DNA of 6,855 nucleotides, from assembly GCA_001828445.1 (NCBI GenBank), contig MHYJ01000003.1, positions 1,171 through 8,025 of the forward strand, read 5' to 3'. The translations under genes were made by a program, and so were the position numbers. Every line of letters starts with the position of its first letter. Position 1 is the first letter of the stretch. The DNA is from Planctomycetes bacterium RBG_16_43_13 (GTDB lineage Bacteria > Planctomycetota > MHYJ01). Shown here piece after piece: positions 1 through 5,168 of the stretch. The notes below the pieces were generated by a model. The model worked only from the letters and a program-made list of their open reading frames with translations. It did no database searches and was not told where the DNA came from.

Positions 1-2
1 AC

Positions 3-59
3 GCAATATTCGAGGCGCTGGATTTGAAACCCGACAAGACACCACCTCCGCAAAAATAA
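3..59 (+). CDS. C-terminal end of an unidentified protein (partial)
   Basis: The frame beginning at base 3 is open from the window edge to a TAA at 57-59 and gives an 18-residue tail, AIFEALDLKPDKTPPPQK. The amphipathic start followed by a Pro/Lys-rich end looks like a real protein terminus, and the gene would lie just ahead of the + strand lipoprotein gene, separated by 46 bases. The other two frames also run into stops nearby (one at 25-27), so the choice of frame rests only on how protein-like the tail is. Nothing can be said about function. Confidence 0.45.
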   Translation, partial: AIFEALDLKPDKTPPPQK

Positions 60-64
60 TTTTG

Positions 65-93
65 TTGAAGTAATACATTTTATTTCGTCTAAT
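65..93 (+). promoter_or_regulatory. Putative sigma70-type promoter ahead of the 106-1023 gene
   Basis: TTGAAG (65-70) and TCTAAT (88-93) are separated by 17 bases and match the consensus at 4/6 and 5/6 positions. Transcription would start near base 100, only about six bases before the ATG at 106. No Shine-Dalgarno sequence sits at a useful distance there, so the mRNA would be nearly leaderless. This is a pattern match only. Confidence 0.4.
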
Positions 94-100
94 ATGTAAA

Positions 101-176
101 GAGTTATGAGTTTAGAGTTGAGAGTTAAGAGTTCCAGTTTATCCTACTTCCTATTTCCTATCTCCTACTTCCTAAT
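101..176 (+). repeat. Two adjacent 7-bp tandem repeat arrays, (GAGTTNN)5 and (TCCTANN)5
   Basis: GAGTT occurs at 101, 108, 115, 122 and 129, exactly every 7 bases. A shifted degenerate copy, CAGTTTA, follows at 135-141. TCCTA then occurs at 142, 149, 156, 163 and 170, again exactly every 7 bases. The last two bases of each heptamer vary. The first array supplies the ATG at 106-108, and the second encodes residues 13-24 of the lipoprotein signal peptide. Heptanucleotide tandem repeats (STRRs) are known from cyanobacteria and other genomes. The two core sequences here differ from one another and are not complementary. Confidence 0.9.
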
Positions 177-1023
177 TCTACTCTCTTCCTGCGCTCCCTA
201 TAAAAAAGAGCCCACCCTACCCTCCGACCCCACCAGCGAGCGCATCCTGAATCCCTGGGAGGAGGCAGTGCCGGAGATTGATATAACACCTCCACCATAT
301 ACAGTCGTTGTCGTCGAGCCGATGTTTCACTTCAAGGATTTCCCGAGCGAGCGGGAGTATTTCGTCAGAATCCACCAAAACCATGAAATCGTAACCGTCA
401 AGGACAGAGACCAGCCAGAGCGATTTGCAGATGCGACTGAGAGGGCATACGCCATCGCCCGCTTAGAACTCGACTGGCGAGAGGCAAACTTGGACGAGAA
501 GTTAGAATACCATAGAAAACTCCGCAGGCAGGAACTTGAGCGAGACCTCACACTCATAGATAGCCAGATTCTTTTCAAGCGACGGGTCGTAGCGGATTTG
601 AAAGAGAAGGTCGAAATGACACAGGCAAAGATACAGGCAAACGAGGACCTAAAAATAAATACGGAGGAGACGGCGGCATTTAGAAGGGCGCTCGCCGCAA
701 CAAAACTCGAACTGATGCAGGAAGAGGCGAAGCTAAGAATCCTTGATTACGACAAGATGATGCGCGACAGCGCCAAACTGCAGATGAATCTGATTATCGA
801 GGTAATGAAAGTGGACGACCTGCTGGGCGTTTTTCAAGACCCGCAGAAATTCCTCGACGACATAAAGAATACCGTCGCCCCGGGCAAATGGGCACAAGAA
901 GACGTCAGAATAAAGGTGTGGGACAAATTTCTCGTCATACGGCACAAAAAGGCAGTCATTGAGGATGTAAGAATCTATATCGAGCGGTTGAGGAAGATGA
1001 TGGTAACTGAGAAAGGTAAGTAG
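106..1023 (+). CDS. Putative coiled-coil lipoprotein of unknown function
   Basis: This 305-residue protein has a short polar N-terminus, a hydrophobic stretch at residues 12-26 and a good lipobox (L26-S27-S28-C29), so it is probably acylated at Cys29 and membrane-anchored on the periplasmic side. A Pro-rich tether (about 30-65) follows, then a long charged helical region (about 105-235) rich in Lys, Arg and Glu with heptad-like Leu/Ile spacing, best read as coiled coil. The last 50 residues (DVRIKVWDKFLVIRH, then a helix) look like a small beta-beta-alpha unit such as those in secretin N-terminal domains, but that is only a resemblance. The first 24 codons come from 7-bp repeats and lack a Shine-Dalgarno, so the start is uncertain; the next in-frame ATG is near residue 73, after the lipobox. 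I do not recognise the family. Confidence 0.8.
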   Translation: MSLELRVKSSSLSYFLFPISYFLILLSSCAPYKKEPTLPSDPTSERILNPWEEAVPEIDITPPPYTVVVVEPMFHFKDFPSEREYFVRIHQNHEIVTVKDRDQPERFADATERAYAIARLELDWREANLDEKLEYHRKLRRQELERDLTLIDSQILFKRRVVADLKEKVEMTQAKIQANEDLKINTEETAAFRRALAATKLELMQEEAKLRILDYDKMMRDSAKLQMNLIIEVMKVDDLLGVFQDPQKFLDDIKNTVAPGKWAQEDVRIKVWDKFLVIRHKKAVIEDVRIYIERLRKMMVTEKGK

Positions 1024-1075
1024 CTGCTCCGTCCAACTTTGAGTCCACAAGTCCAATAATCTTTATTAAAACCTG

Positions 1076-1104
1076 TTGACAATCCCTGCCAAATAGTGCA
1101 GTAT
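1076..1104 (+). promoter_or_regulatory. Promoter candidate for the structured RNA
   Basis: A perfect TTGACA at 1076-1081 is followed after 17 bases by CAGTAT (1099-1104), which matches the -10 consensus at only 3 of 6 positions. The predicted start, about 1111, lies just ahead of the outer stem of the RNA structure, and a terminator follows about 185 bases later. The agreement between box position, RNA fold and terminator is the main support. Confidence 0.5.
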
Positions 1105-1110
1105 TCCCTC

Positions 1111-1297
1111 CAGAAATAAAAAGGCAACCAGCGAGAATTTACTAACACAGTGCCGATTTGTGCTTTTACTCATTGGCACTTAAAACAAGGAAAGTACGGT
1201 GAGGTCGTTTGACCTCGCCGTGAGGGTTACTTTCCTTGTGACACATCATCGCTGGTTGTCTATAAGGTAGCAAATCCCTCTTCGGCGAGGTTTTTTT
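1111..1297 (+). ncRNA. Candidate structured RNA with a three-helix junction, family not recognised
   Basis: Three helices nest neatly. P1 pairs 1122-1134 with 1249-1261 (13 bp, one G-U). P2 pairs 1149-1157 with 1172-1180 (9 bp, one G-U, 14-nt loop). P3 pairs 1185-1196 with 1228-1239 (12 perfect bp) and continues into 1197-1206 with 1211-1220 (10 bp, one G-U, loop GTTT), with a 7-nt bulge (1221-1227) on the 3' side. A terminator follows the outer stem. The closed stem, open bubble and long apical stem faintly recall 6S RNA, but I cannot see its signature elements. I find no RNase P, tmRNA, SRP or common riboswitch motifs. It could be a free small RNA, or a leader controlling the lipoprotein gene at 1437, for which I see no convincing promoter of its own. 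The opposite strand also folds and ends in a T5 run, so orientation is likely but not certain. Confidence 0.6.
1277..1297 (+). terminator. Rho-independent terminator after the structured RNA
   Basis: CCTC (1277-1280) pairs with GAGG (1287-1290) around the loop TTCGGC and is followed at once by seven T residues (1291-1297). The 4-bp stem is short. The 3' arm, CGGCGAGG (1283-1290), is also a perfect 8-base complement of 1213-1220 inside the RNA, so a longer-range stem could feed the same T run. Confidence 0.6.
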
Positions 1298-1436
1298 ATT
1301 TATGACGACCAAGCGAAACGGACTAAAGGCAGACATTAGTATTTTCCGTCTCGATAAACCACCACCATAAGGGCACCTGCTAAAAGGCATAGTCGGATTA
1401 CATTATCTAACACATAAATTTTATGGAGGAGGTTAT
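1298..1436 (+). other. Leader region before the 1437 gene, with its ribosome binding site
   Basis: This stretch completes the gene-free gap of about 410 bp between 1024 and 1436. It contains a weak hairpin (ACGGA/TCCGT plus CTAA/TTAG, about 1318-1349, with an internal bulge) and ends in a very strong Shine-Dalgarno, GGAGGAGG (1425-1432), four bases before the ATG at 1437. I find no convincing -35/-10 pair here, so the downstream gene may depend on read-through from the promoter at 1076. A 22-codon ORF at 1302-1370 has no ribosome binding site and was not accepted. Confidence 0.5.
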
Positions 1437-1916
1437 ATGAATAAAAAGTGTATAGTCAGCATAGTTATTACCTTTGCGCTAATGATAATGTCAATAAGCT
1501 GTAAAAGCGAAAAGGCAAAAGAGGAGGACTGTGCAAATAATCTGACTAATCTATATAAAGGCGTGTGCACCTATATTGCCCTATTTGGAGGTGCTCGCTC
1601 GTCAACACCTCTTGATGGAACTGGCGAAATAAAAGGCAGCGAACTATGGGTAAAGCTATGCACCGACCCGACAGACGTTCTTGAGCAGGACAACGCTGGC
1701 AAAGATGCAGAAATTCTACGATGCCCTGTAAAAGGTGACGGCAATGGACCTGATTATAGGGGGCCACGCAATGGGTGGTCTAAGGCGAGAAAATACTTGG
1801 CTTGTGACAATGACGGTAATCACAAAAAAGGTGGTTATGCACTGACAAAAAGTGGAACAGTGGTAAAACTAGAAGGAGAAGAATGGCTTGAAGCACTCGA
1901 AGAAACAGTAAAATAA
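1437..1916 (+). CDS. Short putative lipoprotein with H-X9-(S)G motif, planctomycete pseudopilin-related
   Basis: This 159-residue protein has a hydrophobic signal segment (6-20) ending in S-I-S-C22. The Ser at -3 is not ideal for a lipobox, so a plain signal peptide or anchor is possible. The mature part has features seen in planctomycete pseudopilin-like (DUF1559/H-X9-DG) proteins: a CANNLTNLYKGVCTYIALFGG segment resembling C-x-NL-x-x-L...Y, a LRCPVKGDG...DYRGP stretch, and NHKKGG...KSG, in which exactly nine residues separate His from Ser-Gly where the classic motif has Asp-Gly. The type IV prepilin cleavage motif and long N-terminal helix are absent, so it resembles the globular half of such a pseudopilin on a lipid anchor. 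The start is fixed by GGAGGAGG four bases upstream. It is first of four closely spaced + strand genes. Role unknown. Confidence 0.8.
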   Translation: MNKKCIVSIVITFALMIMSISCKSEKAKEEDCANNLTNLYKGVCTYIALFGGARSSTPLDGTGEIKGSELWVKLCTDPTDVLEQDNAGKDAEILRCPVKGDGNGPDYRGPRNGWSKARKYLACDNDGNHKKGGYALTKSGTVVKLEGEEWLEALEETVK

Positions 1917-1927
1917 GGAGAATAAAT

Positions 1928-2641
1928 ATGGCTAATTTTACAGTAACCTGTCAATGCGGGAAAAAGTATTCCGTTCCTGAAACATTCATCGGCAAGAAGG
2001 GGAAATGTAAACACTGCGGAGGAATATTTGTGGCGAAGCCAGATGAGGAGGTTGTAGAATTCACAGAAGCTGTGGTTACCCAAGTTCCTACAATTCCAAA
2101 AAATATTGGCGAGGAACAATTTCCCAAGTTTTTCGACAAAGCAAGTCCTGCATCTGTTTCACCCATTTCCCAGGAAAATCTGCCTGTAGAAGCGACCCGC
2201 CATAAACCTGCTATACAGAGCGAACAAAAGGATATGCTTGGTATATTTTTACTTCTATTACCTGCCATAGGTATTCTTTGGATGTTGGCAGTAGTAGAGC
2301 AGAGTATGTTAATAAACGCAAGTGGCTATCTTAATATTGGCGTCTTCTTAATAGTAGCTACTTCTGCCGTTTTAATTGGAATAGATGCTAACAGATTACT
2401 TCCATCTCCTCTTCCTAAAGAAGAGAAGAATGGCGTTACCTCCTGGGTGATTGGAACTATACTTCTTTGGATTATATATTATCCCTGGTGGATGTTTCGT
2501 AGAAAAAGGTATGGCTCATATATCAAGAGTTTTGGGTGGTGGGTGCTAATCCTTGTGATTATCCATGTAGTTATTTTTATTTACGATGCAATCTTGATTG
2601 AAGATAAACTTAACCAGGTGCGACGTCTATTCAATCGATAA
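1928..2641 (+). CDS. Zinc-ribbon membrane protein with four predicted TM helices
   Basis: This 237-residue protein begins with a compact zinc-ribbon-like module: C8-x-C10 and C27-x-x-C30 in the pattern CQCGKKYSVPE...GKCKHCGG, common at the N-terminus of planctomycete membrane and kinase proteins. An unstructured linker (about 36-102) follows. Four hydrophobic segments come next, at about 103-123, 134-152, 171-190 and 202-222. TM3 runs into the aromatic motif YYPWWMFRRKRYG, and basic residues after it suggest a cytoplasmic loop. The ribbon should face the cytoplasm. The start is 11 bases after the preceding stop, with AAGGAG upstream. No catalytic residues are evident; a sensor, scaffold or small-molecule transport role cannot be told apart. 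The paired Cys motifs could bind zinc or simply be structural. Confidence 0.8.
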   Translation: MANFTVTCQCGKKYSVPETFIGKKGKCKHCGGIFVAKPDEEVVEFTEAVVTQVPTIPKNIGEEQFPKFFDKASPASVSPISQENLPVEATRHKPAIQSEQKDMLGIFLLLLPAIGILWMLAVVEQSMLINASGYLNIGVFLIVATSAVLIGIDANRLLPSPLPKEEKNGVTSWVIGTILLWIIYYPWWMFRRKRYGSYIKSFGWWVLILVIIHVVIFIYDAILIEDKLNQVRRLFNR

Positions 2642-2669
2642 GAAGGCGTTTTTGGAAAGGAGCCGAAAA

Positions 2670-3149
2670 ATGGTAGAGGGGAGGGCTTTTATAATCTTGA
2701 TAATATTTCTCCTGTGCATAGTATCTGCTATACCTTCTTGCAGTAGAGAACCAGATGCAGACGAAATTAAGGCATACTGGTTATCAGCGATTATGAATGA
2801 AGCTAATGGTTATCATGAGCAAGCTATAGAGGACTGGAGCAAGCTTATTAGCGTTACACCATTAGTTAAGATAAATAAGAAATCACAGAGCATACAGGAG
2901 GACTTTCAACAGGCAGGACAATGGACACTTAATATGTATGTGGGTATGGCTTACAATGGGCGGGGGGATGCTAAATATAAGCTTGGCAACTATAGTGGTG
3001 CCATATCCGACTGGGAAAGAGCGATCGAGGTAAATGAGTATTACATGACTGGGGTTAAGCTTATGGGTAGTGATAAGCCATATGACAGTAACGAAAGGAG
3101 TGAAGGGCTCCGAAAAAAGATTAGCGAGGCAAAGGCGAAGATAAGGTAA
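2670..3149 (+). CDS. Small TPR-repeat lipoprotein
   Basis: The preferred start is the ATG at 2670, preceded by AAAGGAG (2656-2662) with 7-base spacing. It gives 159 residues that begin with a proper signal peptide and lipobox (I21-P22-S23-C24). The longer reading from 2598 would overlap the previous gene and place 24 polar residues before the signal. The mature part has one clear tetratricopeptide repeat (about 92-124, GMAYNGRGDAKYKLGNYSGA and following) and a degenerate one at about 33-64 (YWLSAI...GYHEQAIEDWSKLI), with the usual Gly/Tyr/Ala spacing. TPRs mediate protein-protein contact; as a lipoprotein it should sit at the periplasmic face of a membrane. It lies 28 bases after the zinc-ribbon gene, probably in one transcript. 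Partner unknown. Confidence 0.85.
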   Translation: MVEGRAFIILIIFLLCIVSAIPSCSREPDADEIKAYWLSAIMNEANGYHEQAIEDWSKLISVTPLVKINKKSQSIQEDFQQAGQWTLNMYVGMAYNGRGDAKYKLGNYSGAISDWERAIEVNEYYMTGVKLMGSDKPYDSNERSEGLRKKISEAKAKIR

Positions 3150-3155
3150 AATTGT

Positions 3156-3198
3156 AAGCCCAACCCTCTGTTTCGTTGTGCCAGAGGGTTGAGGGCTT
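3156..3198 (+). terminator. Strong intergenic stem-loop before the GIY-YIG gene (attenuator or processing site)
   Basis: CAACCCTCTG (3161-3170) pairs perfectly with CAGAGGGTTG (3182-3191) around an 11-nt loop, and the stem extends by AAGCC (3156-3160) with GGCTT (3194-3198) past a 2-nt bulge, for 15 bp in all. It is followed by GTTAAAAAAG, not a T run, so it is not a classic intrinsic terminator. It may act as a weak terminator, an mRNA stabiliser, or a boundary between the TPR gene and the next gene. Confidence 0.5.
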
Positions 3199-3241
3199 GT
3201 TAAAAAAGTTATGCACAGCAATATCTGATAGGAGGTCTACT

Positions 3242-3724
3242 GTGGAGGTAAATGTTAATAGTTACAAATGGGAGGCGGCCTCAGCAAACGGGGTAGATAG
3301 TTATTTCTTTCCCGACGAAATTACGAAATATATGAAAGAAAAATATAGGCATCCAGCAATTTATCGCTGGGATATATTTAAAGATGAGCCAGACGATATG
3401 AAAACAATTTACGTAGGAGAAACTAATAAACTATGCAATAGGGTAGGGCAATATCTAAAACCTGGGAAAGCTCAACAGACGGATAAAGAACTAAATAAAA
3501 AATTCCATCGTTATATAGCAGAAGGATGTAATGTTAGATTAGAAATCCTTCAGTTTGATGAGATAAAGATTGGAGATTCTACTTTTAATTACTCTGATAT
3601 TAGTAAAAGTGAAGAAGATTTCGGTAAGTTTTTTAGATGGTTCGTTGAAGATTTAATGGTAGTAATATATAAAAAGAAGGGGTTCAATGTCCTAAATAAA
3701 CCTGGCAGAAAAGGGAAAACCTAA
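3242..3724 (+). CDS. Small GIY-YIG-like nuclease-domain protein
   Basis: The start chosen is GTG at 3242, because AGGAGG (3230-3235) lies six bases upstream. A longer reading from TTG at 3176 would begin inside the stem-loop and has no ribosome site. The 160-residue product carries the marks of the GIY-YIG superfamily: AIY (39-41) for the first strand, YVG (57-59) followed by ETNKLCNRVGQYL with the expected Arg (R67), and a later Glu (E136) and Asn (N152, in FNVLNKPG) where the metal-binding Glu and the conserved Asn would fall. The first Gly is replaced by Ala. Known members cut DNA in homing, repair and restriction. No DNA-binding domain is attached. The gene is markedly AT-rich compared with its neighbours, suggesting separate acquisition. 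It converges on the - strand gene with a 9-base gap. Confidence 0.75.
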   Translation: MEVNVNSYKWEAASANGVDSYFFPDEITKYMKEKYRHPAIYRWDIFKDEPDDMKTIYVGETNKLCNRVGQYLKPGKAQQTDKELNKKFHRYIAEGCNVRLEILQFDEIKIGDSTFNYSDISKSEEDFGKFFRWFVEDLMVVIYKKKGFNVLNKPGRKGKT

Positions 3725-3733
3725 ATCTAATCA

Positions 3734-4855
3734 TTACCTCTGGAAAATCGGGAGGTAGCGATATGGAATCTGTAATATCAGTAGCGAGAATGATGTGGCG
3801 TATTCCTGCCCGTAGGATGAGTCGTCCCAAGAGCCGTCCTCTTTTTGGGAGCTGATTAACTCCTCGCGTATGAGCGGGAAGTAGTTCTTCCAGTCGGCAC
3901 CACCTGAGTTCCAGAAGCAAAGTGCCGCATAAAACGTCTCGTAATATTTGTAACTGCCTTTAGAACTCGGCTCGGGGTCTAAATACGCTCGTTTAAGATA
4001 AGACATACCTTTATCAACTTCCTTCCCGTCATATTGACCTAAGTAGTTCAGGACGGAGACGCCTGCGGCGGTGAGGGCAAAACTCGACGAGTGGTCGGAT
4101 ATGCTGTAAGAAATACTGCCATCCTCGTTTGCGGATTTTCTGACATACTCGAACGCCCGCTCTATCGTGTAGTCGTTGACCTTTATGCCTGCGTTTTTGG
4201 CGGCGCGGAGTGCCTGAACGACCGTTACCGTTACTGAACCCTCGTCCGCAGTGGAGTTCGGATAATAGAACCAGCCACCGTTTTTGCTCTGGCAGGTAGA
4301 AATCATATTCACTGACTTTTTGAGGCGGAGTTTTATGTCCTCTGCCGATACGCCCGCCACCTTGCTATTTTTATCGACCGACCCATAGACCTCAGAGAGA
4401 AACATAGTAGCGTAGCCGTGGCTATGCATCTGTTTTCCGTTCTCCTCAGAAATAAAACCGCTTGCACCTTGTTGAGCGAGTATGAACTTTAAGCCGCGCT
4501 GGACGTTCTCGCTATATTTACCCCGCGTGGGTAAGGAGCCATTCGCCATAAATGCGAGCGACGAGAGGGAAGTAACCGCAACGGTGTATTCTTTCCCGAA
4601 CGAGCCGTCAGGGCTCTGATGTTCTGAGAGCCATTTTAAGCCGCGTTGGATTGCCTTTTCCGTAGGGGCGTCTATCTCAATGGCGGCGGATAGAGCGGGC
4701 TGGATATCATTCGGGATTGGGAAATAGAATAGGTCATCTTTTTTTGCAGAGGGATTCTCCTTCCCCTTGTCCTTTTCGTCGTCTGCGAGGACGATGCACA
4801 GGGCAGAGGTTACGACCACCAGAGCCAAACTGCTAAAGAACGTTTTTTTCCTCAA
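3734..4855 (-). CDS. Secreted squalene-cyclase/prenyltransferase-repeat protein
   Basis: This 373-residue protein has a signal peptide (1-24, cleavage after VLA) and a low-complexity Lys/Asp stretch (25-41). A toroid of alpha-alpha repeats of the squalene-cyclase type follows: LKWLSEHQSPDGSFG (about 73-87), LKFILAQQGASGF, then CQSKNGGW (188-195) and QKEDGSW near the end. Phrases typical of the planctomycete family are HSHGYATMFLSEVYG, SVTVTVVQALRAAKNAG and the C-terminal YRYLPIFQR. The acidic DxDDTA motif of class II cyclases is not visible (ADEGSVTVT lies in a similar place), so enzyme activity is doubtful and a binding or scaffold role in the periplasm is more likely. The start is TTG, since an in-frame TGA lies nine bases upstream and GGAGAAGG precedes it. 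A promoter lies about 50 bases upstream. Confidence 0.9.
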   Translation of the reverse strand: MRKKTFFSSLALVVVTSALCIVLADDEKDKGKENPSAKKDDLFYFPIPNDIQPALSAAIEIDAPTEKAIQRGLKWLSEHQSPDGSFGKEYTVAVTSLSSLAFMANGSLPTRGKYSENVQRGLKFILAQQGASGFISEENGKQMHSHGYATMFLSEVYGSVDKNSKVAGVSAEDIKLRLKKSVNMISTCQSKNGGWFYYPNSTADEGSVTVTVVQALRAAKNAGIKVNDYTIERAFEYVRKSANEDGSISYSISDHSSSFALTAAGVSVLNYLGQYDGKEVDKGMSYLKRAYLDPEPSSKGSYKYYETFYAALCFWNSGGADWKNYFPLIREELISSQKEDGSWDDSSYGQEYATSFSLLILQIPYRYLPIFQR

Positions 4856-4906
4856 GGGGCATCACCTTCTCCTTCCGCTAAACGCGTCTATTGCCCCTCC
4901 CTTATA

Positions 4907-4935
4907 ATTATATCGTCAAAATGAGGAAAAAGCAA
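4907..4935 (-). promoter_or_regulatory. Promoter of the squalene-cyclase-repeat gene
   Basis: On the - strand, a perfect TATAAT (4912 to 4907) is preceded after 17 bases by TTGCTT (4935 to 4930), which keeps the TTG core. Transcription would start near 4900 and leave a leader of about 45 nt before the TTG start. This suggests the gene can be expressed apart from the two coiled-coil genes further upstream. Confidence 0.55.
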
Positions 4936-4985
4936 CACATAAATTATGGGTAAGGCGAAAAAATCTTTACTCCCCCTGTTTTAAA

Positions 4986-5111
4986 GGGGTATAGCCGTCT
5001 AAAAATATGCCCCGTAAAAGCGCAAGGATGCGTGTAACGGAACGATGAAGGGGTAAAGGGTAGTTTAGATACCACCCGACCCCGAAGAAGCGTAAAGAAT
5101 GCGTGTAATGG
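4986..5111. repeat. Duplicated module: GGGG/CCCC hairpin plus conserved tail of about 26 nt
   Basis: Copy 1 has an 8-bp stem, GGGGTATA (4986-4993) with TATGCCCC (5006-5013), followed by a tail to 5040. Copy 2 has GGGGT (5050-5054) with ACCCC (5079-5083) and an inner GGGT/ACCC (5058-5061 with 5074-5077), followed by a tail to 5111. The stretches 5011-5040 and 5081-5111 (the CCC that closes each stem plus the tail) align with about five mismatches and one gap and share ATGCGTGTAA exactly. Hairpin sequences differ while the pairing is kept, which suggests a structured repeat and not a recent simple duplication. Confidence 0.65.
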
Positions 5112-5134
5112 CGGTTTTCCTACTTTTAGGGGGT

Positions 5135-5157
5135 GCATTAAGATGACCTCTTAATGC
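5135..5157. repeat. Perfect 9-bp hairpin
   Basis: GCATTAAGA (5135-5143) pairs with TCTTAATGC (5149-5157) around the loop TGACC. No T run follows on either strand, so it is not an intrinsic terminator. It lies between the duplicated hairpin module and the 95-bp inverted-repeat element, and its symmetric arms could also be an operator. Confidence 0.6.
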
Positions 5158-5168
5158 GTAAGTCCCTG

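Noticed and set aside
1111..1297. Identity as 6S RNA, RNase P RNA, tmRNA or SRP RNA
   Set aside because: The length and stem-bubble-stem plan partly suit 6S RNA, but the side hairpin lies on the 5' strand and no family signature motifs are visible; none of the others fits.
1302..1370. 22-codon ORF after the terminator (MTTKRNGLKADISIF and following)
   Set aside because: It has no ribosome binding site, begins inside the T-rich terminator tail and shows no recognisable features.
1166..1390. 74-residue reading frame on the - strand
   Set aside because: It covers the palindromic stems of the candidate RNA, which are open in several frames because of base pairing, and has no ribosome site or protein-like pattern.
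2598..2669. 24-residue N-terminal extension of the TPR lipoprotein
   Set aside because: It overlaps the preceding gene and puts polar residues before the signal peptide, while the ATG at 2670 has a good Shine-Dalgarno.
3176..3241. 22-residue N-terminal extension of the GIY-YIG-like protein from a TTG
   Set aside because: It starts in the loop of the intergenic stem without a ribosome site, while GTG at 3242 follows AGGAGG with ideal spacing.
3734..4855. Functional squalene-hopene cyclase
   Set aside because: It is far shorter than the usual 600-plus residues, is secreted, and lacks a visible DxDDTA motif.
4986..5157. CRISPR-like array
   Set aside because: There are only two imperfect copies with diverged sequence between them, no uniform spacers and no cas genes.
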